DNA of 64,000 bases. It comes from Branchinecta lynchi. Lineage: Eukaryota; Arthropoda; Branchiopoda; Anostraca; Branchinectidae. Position numbers and translations under genes: made by a program. Location: assembly GCA_023053575.1 (NCBI GenBank), contig JAKZAP010000022.1, positions 14,674,518-14,738,517 on the forward strand. Reading direction: 5' to 3'. Below the pieces are notes generated by a model that saw only the letters and a program-made list of their open reading frames with translations, did no database searches and had not been told where the DNA came from. Of this stretch, positions 32,888 to 44,170 are shown piece by piece (the stretch's first letter is position 1; every line of letters begins with the position of its first letter).

Positions 32888-33180
32888 TTGCCCTGCCCCT
32901 CCCCCAATGTTTTCGTCCAGTCGGTAAAAAATAACCGAATCGAAAAGCGAAGCGCCGCGATTTTTGGTCAAAACAATTGACTTTTTTCATGAAAAAAGTC
33001 GTTTTTTCTGAAAAGCAGCTGGTTTTTGTCAAAACAGTTGGTTTTCCTGAGAATCATTCGACTTTTTTTTCTTTTCTTGAAAACAGTGTTTTTTTCTGCA
33101 AAAATAGACGGTAAAAAAATTAATAGCCAGTTGTTAAATGCCTTGCCCCCCCCCAACATTTTGGCTACTAGCGCGTCTGG
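32888..33180 (+). mobile_element. Family D hAT-like element D2
   Basis: It contains 'cggtaaaaaataaccgaa', the degenerate 'cagtcgttttt'-type spaced repeats and the right-end block 'ccttgccccccccccaac', 'attttggctactagcg', 'cgtctgg'. The G/C-rich ends are typical of the family. Target duplication not resolved. Confidence 0.65.
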
Positions 33181-33219
33181 TGAGAAGGTGGATTAAGTCG
33201 TTTCTTAGTGGTTCAACAT

Positions 33220-33455
33220 TGATCCAGTGCGTTGATCAATAATGCGTTCTATAGCGACCAACAGAAACTTCTGCGGCCAACATCGTTGGTAGAAAAGACC
33301 AACAACTGAAAGTATTGTTGGTCGTGTCTGTTGATCAATTCGTGGAGTAAACAGCCAGATTTACAAACAGAGCGGTTGGCGAAGATTCACCTCTGTTGAT
33401 CAACAGGGGCGTCTTGGCGGTCAACTGTGGTGTGTTGGTCAACACTGTTGATAAA
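33220..33455. repeat. Dispersed GTTGATCAAC/TGTTGGTC motif cluster
   Basis: GTTGATCAA, GTTGGTC and their complements occur about ten times in 230 bp. This could be sub-terminal repeats of an unknown element or degenerate tandem repeats. Confidence 0.5.
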
Positions 33456-33749
33456 AAGAAGAACCGCTAAAAACGACTTTAGTCTTAAATACTGTGACCT
33501 GGCTGGTTGCCCCCAAGGGATTGGGGCAAGACTTGGGCAGTGATACACCAGTCCTCAATTTCTTAATCTTGAAAAGAGAATTAGCATTTAGCAGTGATTT
33601 TTTTCTTTCTTCAGTATCGGCATGTAACAATAACAGGTTCTTCTTCATTGAAATGTTTGCATTTACAGGTGTTGTTGGTTAATAACACCCTTACGAAATC
33701 CTTACAGCTTATTTCTATGTTTGACAACACATAACAGATACGCACCAGC

Positions 33750-33960
33750 TACATTTTATTAGAGCTATATTTCAGCCCTTATGGCAAGGTTCCTATTCAG
33801 GCTCAAGCTGGAAAATGAACTTGTGGAAAAACAATTGAAGATTCTTTCTTAAATATCTGAATTTGTGAACTTAAAAGCTAGTTAAAGCTGGTGCTGTGAT
33901 TTAATTTTGGACATGGCTGCTGTTTTGTTGCTCAATTGGATCGTCGAAAGGGTAGATATT
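33750..33960 (-). repeat. Penelope-like fragment (same block as 49220-49500)
   Basis: 'cattttattagagctatatt', 'tcagcccttatggcaagg', 'tcctattcaggct', 'ggaaaatgaacttgtggaaa' and 'agctggtgctgtgattt' occur in the same order at 49220-49400. On the minus strand the core resembles the hammerhead-like motif described at 50163. Confidence 0.55.
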
Positions 33961-34190
33961 TTTCTGCATTTTGTTTTTGAGTCACCTGTTTCTCCTTCTT
34001 CTTTCCAGCTCTGTTTCGTTGTTCAGTATTTGTATTAATAATTCACGTACTGTTCAGATCTCTCATTTTCACATTGTGACAGGTTCATCTTTGAAAAATT
34101 TTCAGTCTATCCTTTCAGTTTTATCTCTACTGAAAAACGATGGATGTGTAGGACGAACATGTCACATGCATAAAATATTCGCTGGTTTTT

Positions 34191-36293
34191 ATGGCACTTG
34201 AGCTTACTCAAGTGCCATATAGCTATCGTAATGTCTGTCTGTCCGTCGTCGGTCTGTCCGCATTTTGCTAGTTTGGGCACTTCCACATGCTAGGACGATG
34301 AAACTTGGCAGGCATATCAGGGACCCCACCAGATTAACTTTTAAATAATCACTTCCCTGATCCGGCCATCGTACGTGAAGTGGAGGGATGGGGAATCCGG
34401 AACTTAGTATCATGCATAACTTTGGAACGGGTAATCGGACGTACATGAAACTTGACAAATGTCAAGAAGAAGAACCTCACATTTTCAGTTTCAAATGTGG
34501 ATCGGATACGGTACAGTAACTGGGGGGGGGGGGCTGGAAGGGGGCACCGGAAATCTTATGAATGACTTATAGTCGAAGGATCGGGATGGAACTTGGTGGG
34601 AAGAACAAGAACATTAAACCCAAGATAAGTTACTGACCAAACACTGGATCGTGATACAGTGGGGGGAGTTGGAGGGGGTTCCAAGAATTTCGGTGATCTC
34701 GAGTTGGGGTTCTTCCAGATGTGCTAGGACCATGAAATTTGGCAGGCATATTAGGGACTCTACCATATTGACTTGAAAAATAGTTCCTTCCCCGATCCGA
34801 TCATCGTGGGGGAGTAGAGGGGTGGGGAATCCTCAGCCTAGTGACATTCGTAACTTTGGAACGGGTGAACGGACGTGAATGAAACTTGAACAAGTGCAAA
34901 TCAAGAACAAGTGTCTCAGATGTTCAGTTTCAAGTCTGGACCAGATCTTCTCACTGGGGGGGGGGGGCTTCTGCTGGAGGGGGCGCCGGAAATCTCATGA
35001 ACCGCTTAGAGTCGAGTGATCGGAGTTTGACTTGATTGGAAGAACAAGCGTAAACCCTGGATACATTAGGCTACTAACAAAACAGCTCCGGATCATGTCA
35101 CGGTGAGGGAAGTCGGAGGGCTTCCCAGAATTCCGGTGATCTCGAGTTAGGGTACTTCCAGATGTGCTAGGATCATGAAACCTGGCAGGCATTTTAGGGA
35201 CTCTAACATATTGACGGGTGATCGGACGTGCATGAAACTTGACAAGTGTCAAGAACAAGTGTCTCAGATGTTCAGTTTCAAGTCCGGAGCGGGTCTGACC
35301 ACTGGGGGGGGGGGCTGAAGGGGGCACTGGAAATCTGATGAATCGCTTAGAGTCAAGGGATCGGAGTTGGACTTGGTTGGAAGAACAAGCGGTAACCCTA
35401 AATATAATATTGACAGAGCAAGGCTGGGTCTTGTCAATGTGGGGGAGTTTGAGGGGCTTTCCCGGAATTCTGGAGATAGCGAATTAAGGTACTTTGAGAT
35501 TTGCTGAGACGACGAAACTTGGCACGCAGATTAGGGGCACGACCAGATTGACTTCGAAATAGTCACTCGATCATCATGGAGGGAGACGGAATCCGGATCT
35601 AGTGACATTCTTGACCTTGGAACGGGGGATTTTCGGCAGGGGCATTGTGGGTGGAGCTGCGGTGCCCGAGTCACCGGCATTCCGGGAAACCCGGGTTTGA
35701 TGGGTTTCACCGGTATTCCCAGAAACCCGGGTTTCCCGGAATGCTGGTGATGACGACTTAGAGTACTTCCAGGTGACGATGATACTTGGCAGTCGTATCA
35801 GGGACCGGACCAAATTGACTTGGAAATAGTCACTTCCCCGATTCGATCATCGAGGGGTATGAATGGATGGGGAATCCGAAATCTAGTGCCATGCAGAACT
35901 TTCCATGGGTTATCGGATGAGAATAGAACTTGACAAGTGGCAAGAACTAATGCTTCAGTTTCCATTTCAATTCCGGACCAATTCCGATATCAATATGCGG
36001 AGCTCGAAGGGGGCCACCGAAAATCTCGTGAAATCCCTTCCAACTACTTCGTGGTCTGATCCACTCGGGTCACAGAATTATCGCAGATAGACTATTTGCT
36101 CCTACCATCGATTGAGTCATACGCGAATCGAAACCAGAGTTAGACAAAACTTTCCTTCTGAAACAGTTGTCAACGATTGGACATATTTCAGATTTACTAC
36201 CCGTCTTCTGATGAAAGGAACTTCGGGAGAGAGATCTGACTTTGACAACTCCAAACCTTGTCTGACAAACATGCTAACTGTTCTTGCAAGTGA
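34191..36293 (+). mobile_element. Family A tandem-repeat element, copy A5
   Basis: The left hairpin and microsatellite are intact after a T-run. The array of G-rich units runs to about 36010. The right end is atypical: it grades into 'tgctaactgttcttgcaagtg', also present just before the A4 right end (24440-24465), and then into a separate 190-bp tandem repeat, without the GAGCT hairpin. Confidence 0.75.
35640..35740 (+). repeat. GGGAAACCCGGGTTT short tandem repeat within A5
   Basis: 'attccgggaaacccgggttt' repeats three times within 100 bp with 'gatgggtttcaccggtattc' between copies. It is a local amplification inside the family A core. Confidence 0.55.
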
Positions 36294-36295
36294 CA

Positions 36296-36810
36296 AAACC
36301 CCAAAAGATGTCTGCAAGTGTCACCCAAAAAGATGACCAACTTTTATAAACCCACAACCTGTACCCATTTTTAACAAGTGAATAAAATAGTGCGTACATA
36401 ATTGTAACTTAGTTGTCGACATCGTCTGACAAACATGCTAACTGTTCTCGCAAATGACAAAACCCAAAAAGATGTTTGGAAGTGTCACCCAAAAAGATGA
36501 TCAACTTTTATAAAAAAAAAAAAAGCTTTGGTAGCCCTCCAAACCCACAACCTGTACCCATTTTTAACAAGTGAATAAAATAGTGCGTACATAATTGTAA
36601 CTTAGTTGTCGACATCGTCTGACAAACATGCTAACTGTTCTCGCAAATGACAAAACCCAAAAAGATGTTTGGAAGTGTCACCCAAAAAGATGATCAACTT
36701 TTATAAAAAAAAAAAAAAAAGCTTTGGTAGCCCTCCAAACCCACAACCAAGTGAATAAAATAGTGCGTACATAATTGTAACTTAGTTTTCGACATCTTGT
36801 GTATTTTTGT
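36296..36810 (+). repeat. Tandem repeat of a ~189 bp unit
   Basis: Two near-identical units start at 'gacatcgtctgacaaacatg' (36418 and 36611) and share 'aaaaagatgtttggaagtgt', an A-run, 'gctttggtagccctccaaac' and 'gaataaaatagtgcgtacat'. A more diverged partial unit precedes them from 36240. The second unit has lost 'ctgtacccatttttaac'. Confidence 0.85.
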
Positions 36811-37136
36811 ATAGTATTTATGCCTAAACCAGATGGTTTAGGCATAGTTCTTTTTTATATATTATTTTGTACTCCTCAGTTTTGAGGGAAATAAATGAAT
36901 AAATAAATAAAAGAGAAACGCAGAAGCTGAATGATGGCTTGGGACCAGTATTTCGAGGTTTTGGTGCAGAATTTCATCCGGCACTGAAGCACATCCATAG
37001 CCGATCCGCAAATCACGGAAGGCTTAAAGCCGGGTAAGGACGAAGATTTTAGAATCCTAATGCGATCTTCAGCTTTAGATCTACAAGAACGAAAATCGTG
37101 GTCTGTCGCAGAGATCAGATAAAAATCAAACATTCT
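36811..37136. other. Spacer with a LINE-like (AATA)n tail
   Basis: 'gagggaaataaatgaataaa' at 36884-36910 resembles a retroposon tail. A short perfect hairpin, GCCTAAACCA...TGGTTTAGGC, is at 36821-36845. No coding evidence. Confidence 0.4.
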
Positions 37137-37548
37137 GAGCGTGTTCCATCCTACTCACCATAGTTACTACGCATGACGTCACAAATTCTAGCTTTTTGCC
37201 GTCAAGGCTGGAACGATTTTTCTATTTTCCAGCAGAATATCATGAGCGTGTTCCCATCCTACTTACCGTAGTTACTACGCACGACGTCACGAATTCTGGC
37301 TTTTTGCCGTCAAGGCTGGAACGATTTTCTATTTTCCAGCAGAATATCATGCCACGGACGAATCCCACCAATCAAGTTACAGAGATCCGTAGTTACTACG
37401 CTTACCACGCTCCCGAGCTTGGTAAGCAAATAGTTACTAGTAGTTACTATTTCGAGAAGGTTGGAACTGTCAGCGTAGTAACTTTTGGTGAGGTTGGAAC
37501 GGAAATAGTAACTAATAGTTACTACTTGTAGAAGGGTGGAACACGCTC
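37137..37548 (+). mobile_element. Family E MITE E3 with duplicated left arm
   Basis: The first ~107 bp (37137-37243) repeat the left arm, and a full copy starts again at 37244 and closes with GTGGAACACGCTC at 37548. The duplicated arm includes 'acgtcac', 'aattctggctttttgccgtc' and 'ttctattttccagcag'. Confidence 0.8.
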
Positions 37549-37959
37549 TCCGTCGTAACTAGCTACTAACTACGACCAATAGAAGAAACAATGAAAAAAA
37601 AAACATTCAAAGCACCTTGCAGGGATGAAGCCTTGGTCTCTGCCATCTAGCAGTTAACATTCACACTGCTAGTGGCTATTCATCCCGATAGACGACGCTG
37701 ACGTGGCCTTCGGAAAGCGAAGCTTTCAGATCTTCCGTTTATGGAAGTTATTTCATCATCATTGTTGCCTATTATTTAGCCTTTGCTAGATTAAACAAAA
37801 CCTTACAACCCGTGAAAAAAATGAACATAACAAAAAATTAAAATAAAATTATTTTTGCCAAAAAAGAAACTGGAGGGGTCGTCGAAATGTGCTAACATTC
37901 CAGTTAAAGATCTTGCCATGATTGCCGTCAATTGTAATTTTTTTATATTTAGGGTTTTT
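37549..37959. other. Unassigned spacer
   Basis: No gene or repeat recognised. Confidence 0.35.
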
Positions 37960-37987
37960 ATGGCTCAAGTGCTCAATTGCCTCTGGC
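37960..37987 (+). mobile_element. Severed left tip of family A copy A6
   Basis: A T-run plus ATGGCTCAAGTGC and GCCTCTGGC correspond to the left hairpin variant seen at 62461-62496 (reverse complement). The rest of the copy continues at 42757 after the hAT insertion. Confidence 0.75.
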
Positions 37988-38345
37988 CAGGGGTGGCCCG
38001 TAGCACTCAGGCCAGGGTGGGGGGGGTGAGACCCCTCATTTCAACGACTCCTGGATCGCAATATACGACTCGCACGTACAAACAAAAATTAACTGTGGCA
38101 ACTTCGCGGCAACGGCGCCCGTTCCCCGCCAACAAATAACAGAGCCAGTGTAAAACTAGGTGCAGTGCATCAGCTGAAATTATTCTTATAATAAAAATTT
38201 GTTTATACATATATTCATAACCTCAGCTCAATATTTCAGCTTTCGGTAGAGAGGAAAGCTTCCAACGCCTGTTTACCCCTGGGCAAATTAAAGCAAGCGC
38301 CGCAGGCGAATTTTTTTTAATCTGCCTTCGTCTAGCAAATAGCCT

Positions 38346-38882
38346 TTAATTTTTTTATTTATATAACTTCGACTACGGCTTCTAGAGCCATTACACATAC
38401 AACACATAAAAACAACAACAAAATACATTTAAGATTGCGACCCTTCTACGCACTAACCACACAGGCAACGTCAGTCTCACATGGGGACTCGAAAGAACCA
38501 CGAGCATGGGGTTTCGAGAGCGAAGAATTCGGGTCTGGAGAGAAAAGATAGCCCGACGCCGAAGTTCCCCGAAAGAAGGAAGGCCCTCACCCACAAACAT
38601 GCCAGACGCACTACCGTTCCATGCAAGTCCGTGTAGCCACCGGAAAGAGTTGTTATATAAAACCCGAAAGTATCTAGACACTTAACTCTCGTGTTACACA
38701 CCAGTGACAAACAGTACAGCGGAGTACAGTAAGCTCTGAAAAGAGAGGTCTTAACAGAAGCCTCGCATCGACCAAACCTCCGAATTAATATATTGGCCCT
38801 CACAGACAGTGACCTGGAGAGCACAGCAACGTGAGGCTCATCAGACTTAGAAGGAATAAAATGTGTTTCAAATCTAAACATC
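38346..38882 (-). pseudogene. Non-LTR retrotransposon RT C-terminal remnant, frameshifted
   Basis: The minus-strand reading from 38887 gives SLSVRANILIRRFGRCEASV and KTSLFRAYCTPLYCLSLVCN. A frameshift near 38685 moves the homology to the frame ending at 38391: RYFRVLYNNSFRWLHGLAWN, SASGMFVGEGLPSFGELRRR and AIFSLQTRILRS. The NILIRRF...LF.AYC..LY...L...YNN.FR.L.GL.R..SAS.MF pattern is the conserved RT C-terminal region of one LINE group; 16199-16745 is a more distant relative. Comparison with the empty site in element K (31880-31935) places the insertion limits. Confidence 0.85.
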
Positions 38883-39126
38883 TCCAAGCCTCATCGCTAA
38901 GTAAATGACACCCAGTTCTTCTAAATAGAGAATACTATGCAATGCGCCAGAGGCAAAATTTTGTGAAACACAGATGAGCAGGGCTTCCTCTTGCGGTCCC
39001 ATTGAAAAGGAAAAAATATAGCTATGAAGTCATAATCTTTCCGTCGAAATAAGTGATAAGCAATAGTGGCCATAGAAAACAAAGCAGACACAAAGTAGAT
39101 TTGTTCCGAATTAATAGTAAAACAAG

Positions 39127-40391
39127 TCCAAAGGTTTTGATGGGATCCCAAAAATCTAATATTTGATCCAGACAATTGGGTCTTGTCTTCGCCCGGCTAA
39201 TCATCAGAGAGGACCAGGTTCTTATATACCTCTATAAGCCATATCTATTTTGACGATTCTGACCGAAACTTCCTGTTTTACTTCTGCCAAATTTCCGGTT
39301 TTGCCCGAATTCCGAGCGAACCACTAGTCCAGCAAAAAAAAAGAAAATTCAGAAACGAATCCAGCGGATCTCTTTATCCCTGTAAAGAAAGTATCATCAA
39401 CTTTAAATAAAACTTTTACTTAAAAAAATATTCCGGTCAAAACCAGATTCAGGACTAATATGTCCGGGTAAAAAATTGTCGTCATACACAGACTTAGCGC
39501 CTCTTCTTACCCCTAAATCTGTCATCTAATCAACTTCAAATAAAACTTTCGCTTTTAACAAACTTTCCGGTTTTGGCCGGATTCCTGGCGAACTTGTTGT
39601 CCGGTGAGAAAATGGTTTTCACCATCGTGTTCAGCATGTCTTCTTACCCCTAAATCGAACATTTAATCAACTTCAAATGAAGCTTTTACTTTTAACCAAC
39701 TTTCCATTTTTTAAATATTCTTTGAGCCCAAGCTGACTTTGAAACATTTATTCAAACAATGTTTACACGGATACGTCAGCTCTGATTTTTCTTTTACCAG
39801 GAATAAAATGAAATCGGAGTCATAGGAAAAAAAAAAAAAAAAAAAAAAAAAACGAGGACAAAACCTCGAAAAAATCAGAGCTGACGTATCCGTGTAAACA
39901 TTGTTTGAATAAATGTTTCCATTTTTTGCCGGATTCCGGACGAACTAATTGTCCGTCAAGAAAATGGTTTCTACCATCGTATTCAGCATGTCTCCTTACC
40001 CCTAAATCAAACATTTAATCAACTTCAAATGACACTTCTACTTTCACGAAACTTTCCGGTTTTTGCCAGATTCCAGACGAACTACTTGTCCGACAAGAAA
40101 ATGGTTTTCACCATCGTACTCAGCATGTGTTTTTACCCCATAATCGACTATCACATTAGCTGTTTAAAAATATTTTGTTTGTCCCTTAATTTGAAACCCC
40201 TCCCCCACCCTCAAATATAGGCCTACATAGCCCATCTTCGAACTCGACCTGTACTTTGACCCAAAGGATCCTCCCACCAAGTTTCATCAAAATATCTCAT
40301 TGCCTTCGAGAGTTATCGTGCTTAAAGACGGACAGACGGACATTTCTGCGATGTCATAGGTATCTTTCCACTTACGTTTTGGGATCCCAGA
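39127..40391 (+). mobile_element. Family B tandem-repeat element, copy B3
   Basis: The left end is CCAAAGGTTTTGATGGGATC and the right end TTTTGGGATCCCAGA. Units ~137 bp long carry CCGGATTCC and GTCCGxxxAGAAAATGG. The insertion site in host element L can be compared with the uninterrupted sequence of element K near 32160-32170 (aacaaaagaagtgattttc), which defines both ends within a few bases. Confidence 0.85.
39713..39915. mobile_element. Penelope-like fold-back element with 12-bp TSD
   Basis: Inverted arms (TTTATTCAAACAATGTTTAC, ACGGATACGTCAGC and their reverse complements) flank a poly-A centre of ~26 A. It starts 'aaatattctttgagccca'. The family B sequence TTTCCATTTTTT is duplicated exactly on both sides (39701-39712 and 39916-39927), a direct 12-bp target duplication. 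The same arms occur at 50163-50371 and 60948-61085. Confidence 0.82.
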
Positions 40392-40439
40392 AAGTAATTT
40401 TCACGGTAAAAACACGTTTACTCAGAAACAAAATGAGGT

Positions 40440-41844
40440 AAACAGGTTTGCCGGTGCATTTAATTTTGTTTGAAAGGATTTACGGACGTAAGAAACTTTT
40501 GGAATTCAACCCGATATGAGTTTACAGATTCAGAGTTGAAGACGACGGTTCATTGAAGACGACGGTTCGCCGGCGAGACTTCAGTGGCGTTTTTCCTTCG
40601 GGTGTAGTTTAACTGTGGTTTTGATGTACTTTTGTTTCATTAGCTGCGTTCTTTGTCACGGGAGTTCGCACCGGTGGTCTGCGGTTTTTCTTATAACCCG
40701 TTTTTGCATTCACCGGTGACTTTTCACCAGTCTTATAAACCGTTTTGAACTAACCAGTGTCCTGTTTTATCTTACCGGTGCGGACTAACCAGAACCTGCT
40801 CGGGAGCCGGGCTTCAGCGAGGAGTTAGCAAGTTTTCATCAACTCACCGGTGAACCAAAAGAACGCGTTTTAAGAGAAGAATCGGACACTGGTGACAAAA
40901 CCCCAGAGACAGCCCGGAGTGCAACAAATAGCTATTATGAGAGTATAGTGTACCGTTTTATTCGTCCATTAGACACACTGTACTTTCATGACGAAAACAA
41001 AAGTACGTCAATCTACAGTGAATTACATCCGAAAAACTGCAACTTCAAACTGGCTTGCAGAATCTGATTCCTTCTGTGTAAAAACAAACCCGATTCGTTG
41101 ACTAAACAAACTTTCGTCTTTCGTCCGATAGGAACACTATATCTTTTGCCCATGCAGCATATTCAAGCACATCTGAAAGGTTTCTATCTGCCTCAATCTT
41201 CATCTGCGACCTTTCCACCAAATTAGGTCCGAGTCTCAATACGCGATAGAAGATCCTATACACAGCAATTGAAGAACGAGAAGTTCACATTCCGGATAAA
41301 TTCAAAATAAAAGAGAAAATTTTAGAGTTTTATGAGTGTCCTGATAATTTCATATGATAGGCTGTGGAATTTTACGAAGGCTTTTCAGATGTGCTTTAAT
41401 AGCATAGATGCCAAAAATCTACCTCCCGACTAGAATGAGCTATTCCAGCGTCTGTAGGACTCCTAATGTCCTGGGAAACAGATTTCGGATGTATATTAAA
41501 ATCTTCCTTGTCCTTTTCAAGCGTTGTACCCACCTAACCCTCGCTTTGTATTCGACATATTTCTACTGTTCTGGGCAGACTTGTTTCGCGGGACTATTTG
41601 TCATTTGAATTCTGATGCCTTTTCGATTACGTTTAAAAGTTCCATGCCTTCTTTTTCCCCTGTAGTCAAAGTTGACCAACAATCTACGCACATAACCTTG
41701 TCTCTCGCTTTGGTCTCTAAGGACTTCACTTTAACAACTAACCTATTGTAGTTTTGACCATTGACAGGCTAAAATCTGAAAGACCTAAGCGAGGCAGTAC
41801 AAATCACATGGGAGTAGAAAAGGTAGCCGAATTGCTACCGCCAT
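40440..41844 (+). other. Interior of element L without recognised genes; CACCGGTGA motif cluster
   Basis: Between 40669 and 40895 the motif CACCGGTGA or close variants (taccggtgc, cactggtgac) occurs five or six times. The rest has small frames (41408-41608, 41524-41751) without a recognisable domain. If the element once carried a transposase, this is where its remains would be, but I cannot identify it. Confidence 0.45.
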
Positions 41845-42494
41845 CAGGGGTGTCAAGTCTGCGGTGGGGGACGCCCCCCAAATGTTGTTAGCCTGTCGGT
41901 AAACAATAGCCGAGTCAGCGCGAAGCTCCACGATTTTTCTTAAAGGACACCTGAATGAAGAGTACCAAGTATCATCCCTATCTGTATGACGTCCGTTAAC
42001 ATTGCCTGCAGAAAACCCAATCCAAAAACGAAATACCGTTTCCAAGCTATGATGTTTGCTCCATTTTGCATCTGTCCTTATTTCAGTACCGAGCAATTTT
42101 AGAAATGATCAAATGTCTCCAATCAACCCAATACAAGATTTGAATGAATTGCGCTTTTTGTCTTGGAGTCTGCATGTGCAAACCTCCGGAAACAATCATC
42201 CCTATTTTGAAAACGTCACGCTCAGGAGAAGAATGCTCTCCGTGTCCATGTCTGTTAATGCATTCTCCATGGTTTGTTCAAGTATGGTTTCATTGTTCAG
42301 GTGTCCTTTAAATATAGTCGATTTTTTCTTGGAACAATCGATTTTTTCTTGACAAAAGTCGATTTTTCGTCAAAACAATCGTTGTTTCTTAAGAACAGTC
42401 GGTTTTCCCGCAAAGAACAGTCGGTAAAAATGACCAGCTAGTCGGTAAATGCCTTGCCCCCGCTCCCGAAACATTTTGTCAAGTAACGCCACTG
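41845..42494 (+). mobile_element. Family D hAT-like element D3, interrupted by a TTAA MITE
   Basis: It begins CAGGGGTGTCAAGTCTG, has 'cggtaaacaatagccgagtc', and after the MITE the 'cgattttttcttg' and 'aacagtcggttttcc' repeats. It ends at ~'aagtaacgccactg'. The flanks ACCGCCAT and GCCACCAT agree at 6 of 8 positions, a possible eroded target duplication. Confidence 0.7.
41944..42307 (-). mobile_element. TTAA-flanked MITE (AGGACACCTGAA ends), copy 2
   Basis: 364 bp with terminal AGGACACCTGAAT and TTCAGGTGTCCT, and TTAA on both sides (41940-41943 and 42308-42311). It is inverted relative to the copy at 27891. Excising it restores the family D sequence 'cgatttttcttaaatatagt'. Confidence 0.9.
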
Positions 42495-42756
42495 GCCACC
42501 ATGAATCATGTCTTCGACCTATCCGGGTTATGAAACCTGGTTTAAACGACTCGGTTAGGGACGAGTTTACGACTGAAGCAGGGCAGAGCCAAAATTAACA
42601 ATTTTTTTCTTAACTACTCGGATTGTTTTTATTAAAATAAATGTCCGGGAACACGGCGAGGTCAAAATAAACGACTGATATGACTTAGCAAAAGGCGGGG
42701 GGGGGGGGGGAGGGAATCTCCCCCGTTCACCCCCCCCCCCCCTTGGGCTACCCCTG

Positions 42757-43495
42757 CCTCTGGCTCAAGTGGCATATACCGATTGCAATTCCGTCTGTCG
42801 GTCTGTCGGGCGGTCTGTCACACTTTTTTTTTTTTTAGGGTACTTCCAGATGTGCTAGAACGATGAAACTTGTCAGGCATATCAGAGACCCGACCAAACT
42901 AGCTTGGAAATAATCAGTTTCCTGATCCCACCATCTAGGGGGTAGTGGAGGGCGGGGGAATCCGGAAAACTGAGTAGTGTGTAACTTTCCAAGGGGTGAT
43001 CGGATTGGAATGAAACTTAATAACTGAACAGATGACATATCTCTAATGTCCCATTTGTTGAAGTCCGGACCGGATTCGACAGCTATGGGGGAGTTGGGGG
43101 GGGGGGCATGGTTAGAATGGAGGGATCGGAGTGAAACTTGCTGGGAAGAACAAGCATGTGGTCTAGATAAATCATTTACACAATTGGCCTGGATCCTCAC
43201 ACTTGGGGTGGGGGGGGGGGGGTAACGGAATTCCGGTGATGGTGGTTTTGGGGATTTTCGTGACGAAACTTGGTAGGGAAATCAGGGACCCGATCGAACT
43301 GATTTCGAAATAAAAATTTCCTCTATCCGATCATCGTGGGGAGGGGGAATCCGGAATATTGAGTCATGCGTAACTTTAGAACGGGAGATAGGATTCCAGT
43401 GAAATTTTATACTTGAACAGAGGACATTTCTCTGGTGATCTTTTTCCGGTCCGGATCCGACATTTTATTGGGGGGGGGGGGGGGCGACCACAGAC
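42757..43495 (+). mobile_element. Family A tandem-repeat element A6, main part
   Basis: It resumes after the hAT insertion with 'ggctcaagtggcatatacc', a GTCGGTCT microsatellite and G-rich units ('acgatgaaacttgtcagg', 'ggagtgaaacttgctggg', 'gacgaaacttggtaggg'). It stops abruptly at a G-run near 43485, so the right end is absent. Confidence 0.78.
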
Positions 43496-44170
43496 CACCG
43501 ACCACGTGACAGCACAGAAGAAATGTCGTGAAACTAGGCGAAACTGACGTAAGAATTGTTCCTTAATTAAAAAATAAAAGTTTTAAGGTCGCTCTTTGGG
43601 ATTCACTTTTTATTTTTAGAATTATACTATTATAATACAAATGAGATTATACCAGTTCAAGAAACGACTATCGTCATTCGGATACTGGATCTACCCCTTC
43701 CGTTGCTTACTCACCCCTAATTCCAGTTTACTATATGGACTGAACGCCTTAAGTAGTTCAGTCGTGGGCATTCTGAACCTTTTGATCCGTGGGCATTTTG
43801 ACCCGTTGGCATTATGTATCGTGGGCATTTATAGTGGGCAATTTTAGTGTGCATTTTGAGTCGTGGGCGTTGTGACGGTGGGCAATATGAGTGTTAGCCA
43901 AAATAATATTCGGCTAAAGAAAAGGGCCAAACATGCCAGTTATATACGAAAATGGCACTTAATTAAATATCTGATTTACACGAATGAGACTAAGGCATTA
44001 TCAAATGAACACAGGCAAACACAAAAACAGCACTAGAATTTAGAGACATGGAAATTTGGGTAGCCTACAGACACACAGTTCTACTCTTTCAACCAATTTT
44101 GTCTGATATGTCTGACAAATTTTGAAAAGTAGAAGTTTTACTTAGAAATTTGGGAAGATTCCTTAAGGTG
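43496..44170. repeat. Spacer with degenerate GTGGGCATTTTGA tandem repeat
   Basis: At 43764-43895, units such as 'cgtgggcattttga' recur about eight times with variable spacing. The rest of the interval shows no recognised feature. Confidence 0.5.

Larger units (their letters stand above)
37988..42756 (+). mobile_element. hAT-like composite element L (4769 bp) with intact TSD
   Basis: It opens CAGGGGTGGCCCGTAGC and closes GGGCTACCCCTG. It is flanked by an exact 8-bp duplication, CCTCTGGC (37980-37987 and 42757-42764). Removing it restores a continuous family A hairpin/microsatellite region. Its own sequence (37988-38345, 38883-39126, 40392-41844, 42495-42756) is collinear in part with element K (31561-32400). 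Later arrivals inside it are a LINE fragment (38346-38882), family B copy B3 (39127-40391, itself holding a Penelope-like fold-back) and family D copy D3 (41845-42494, itself holding a TTAA MITE). No transposase domain could be recognised in 40440-41844. Confidence 0.88.

Noticed and set aside
36112..36336. Possible LINE C-terminal remnant (FPSETVVNDW) at the end of family A copy A5.
   Set aside because: Only a few residues resemble the RVVxxWN motif, and the sequence is shared with the A4 right margin, so it is more likely part of the repeat.
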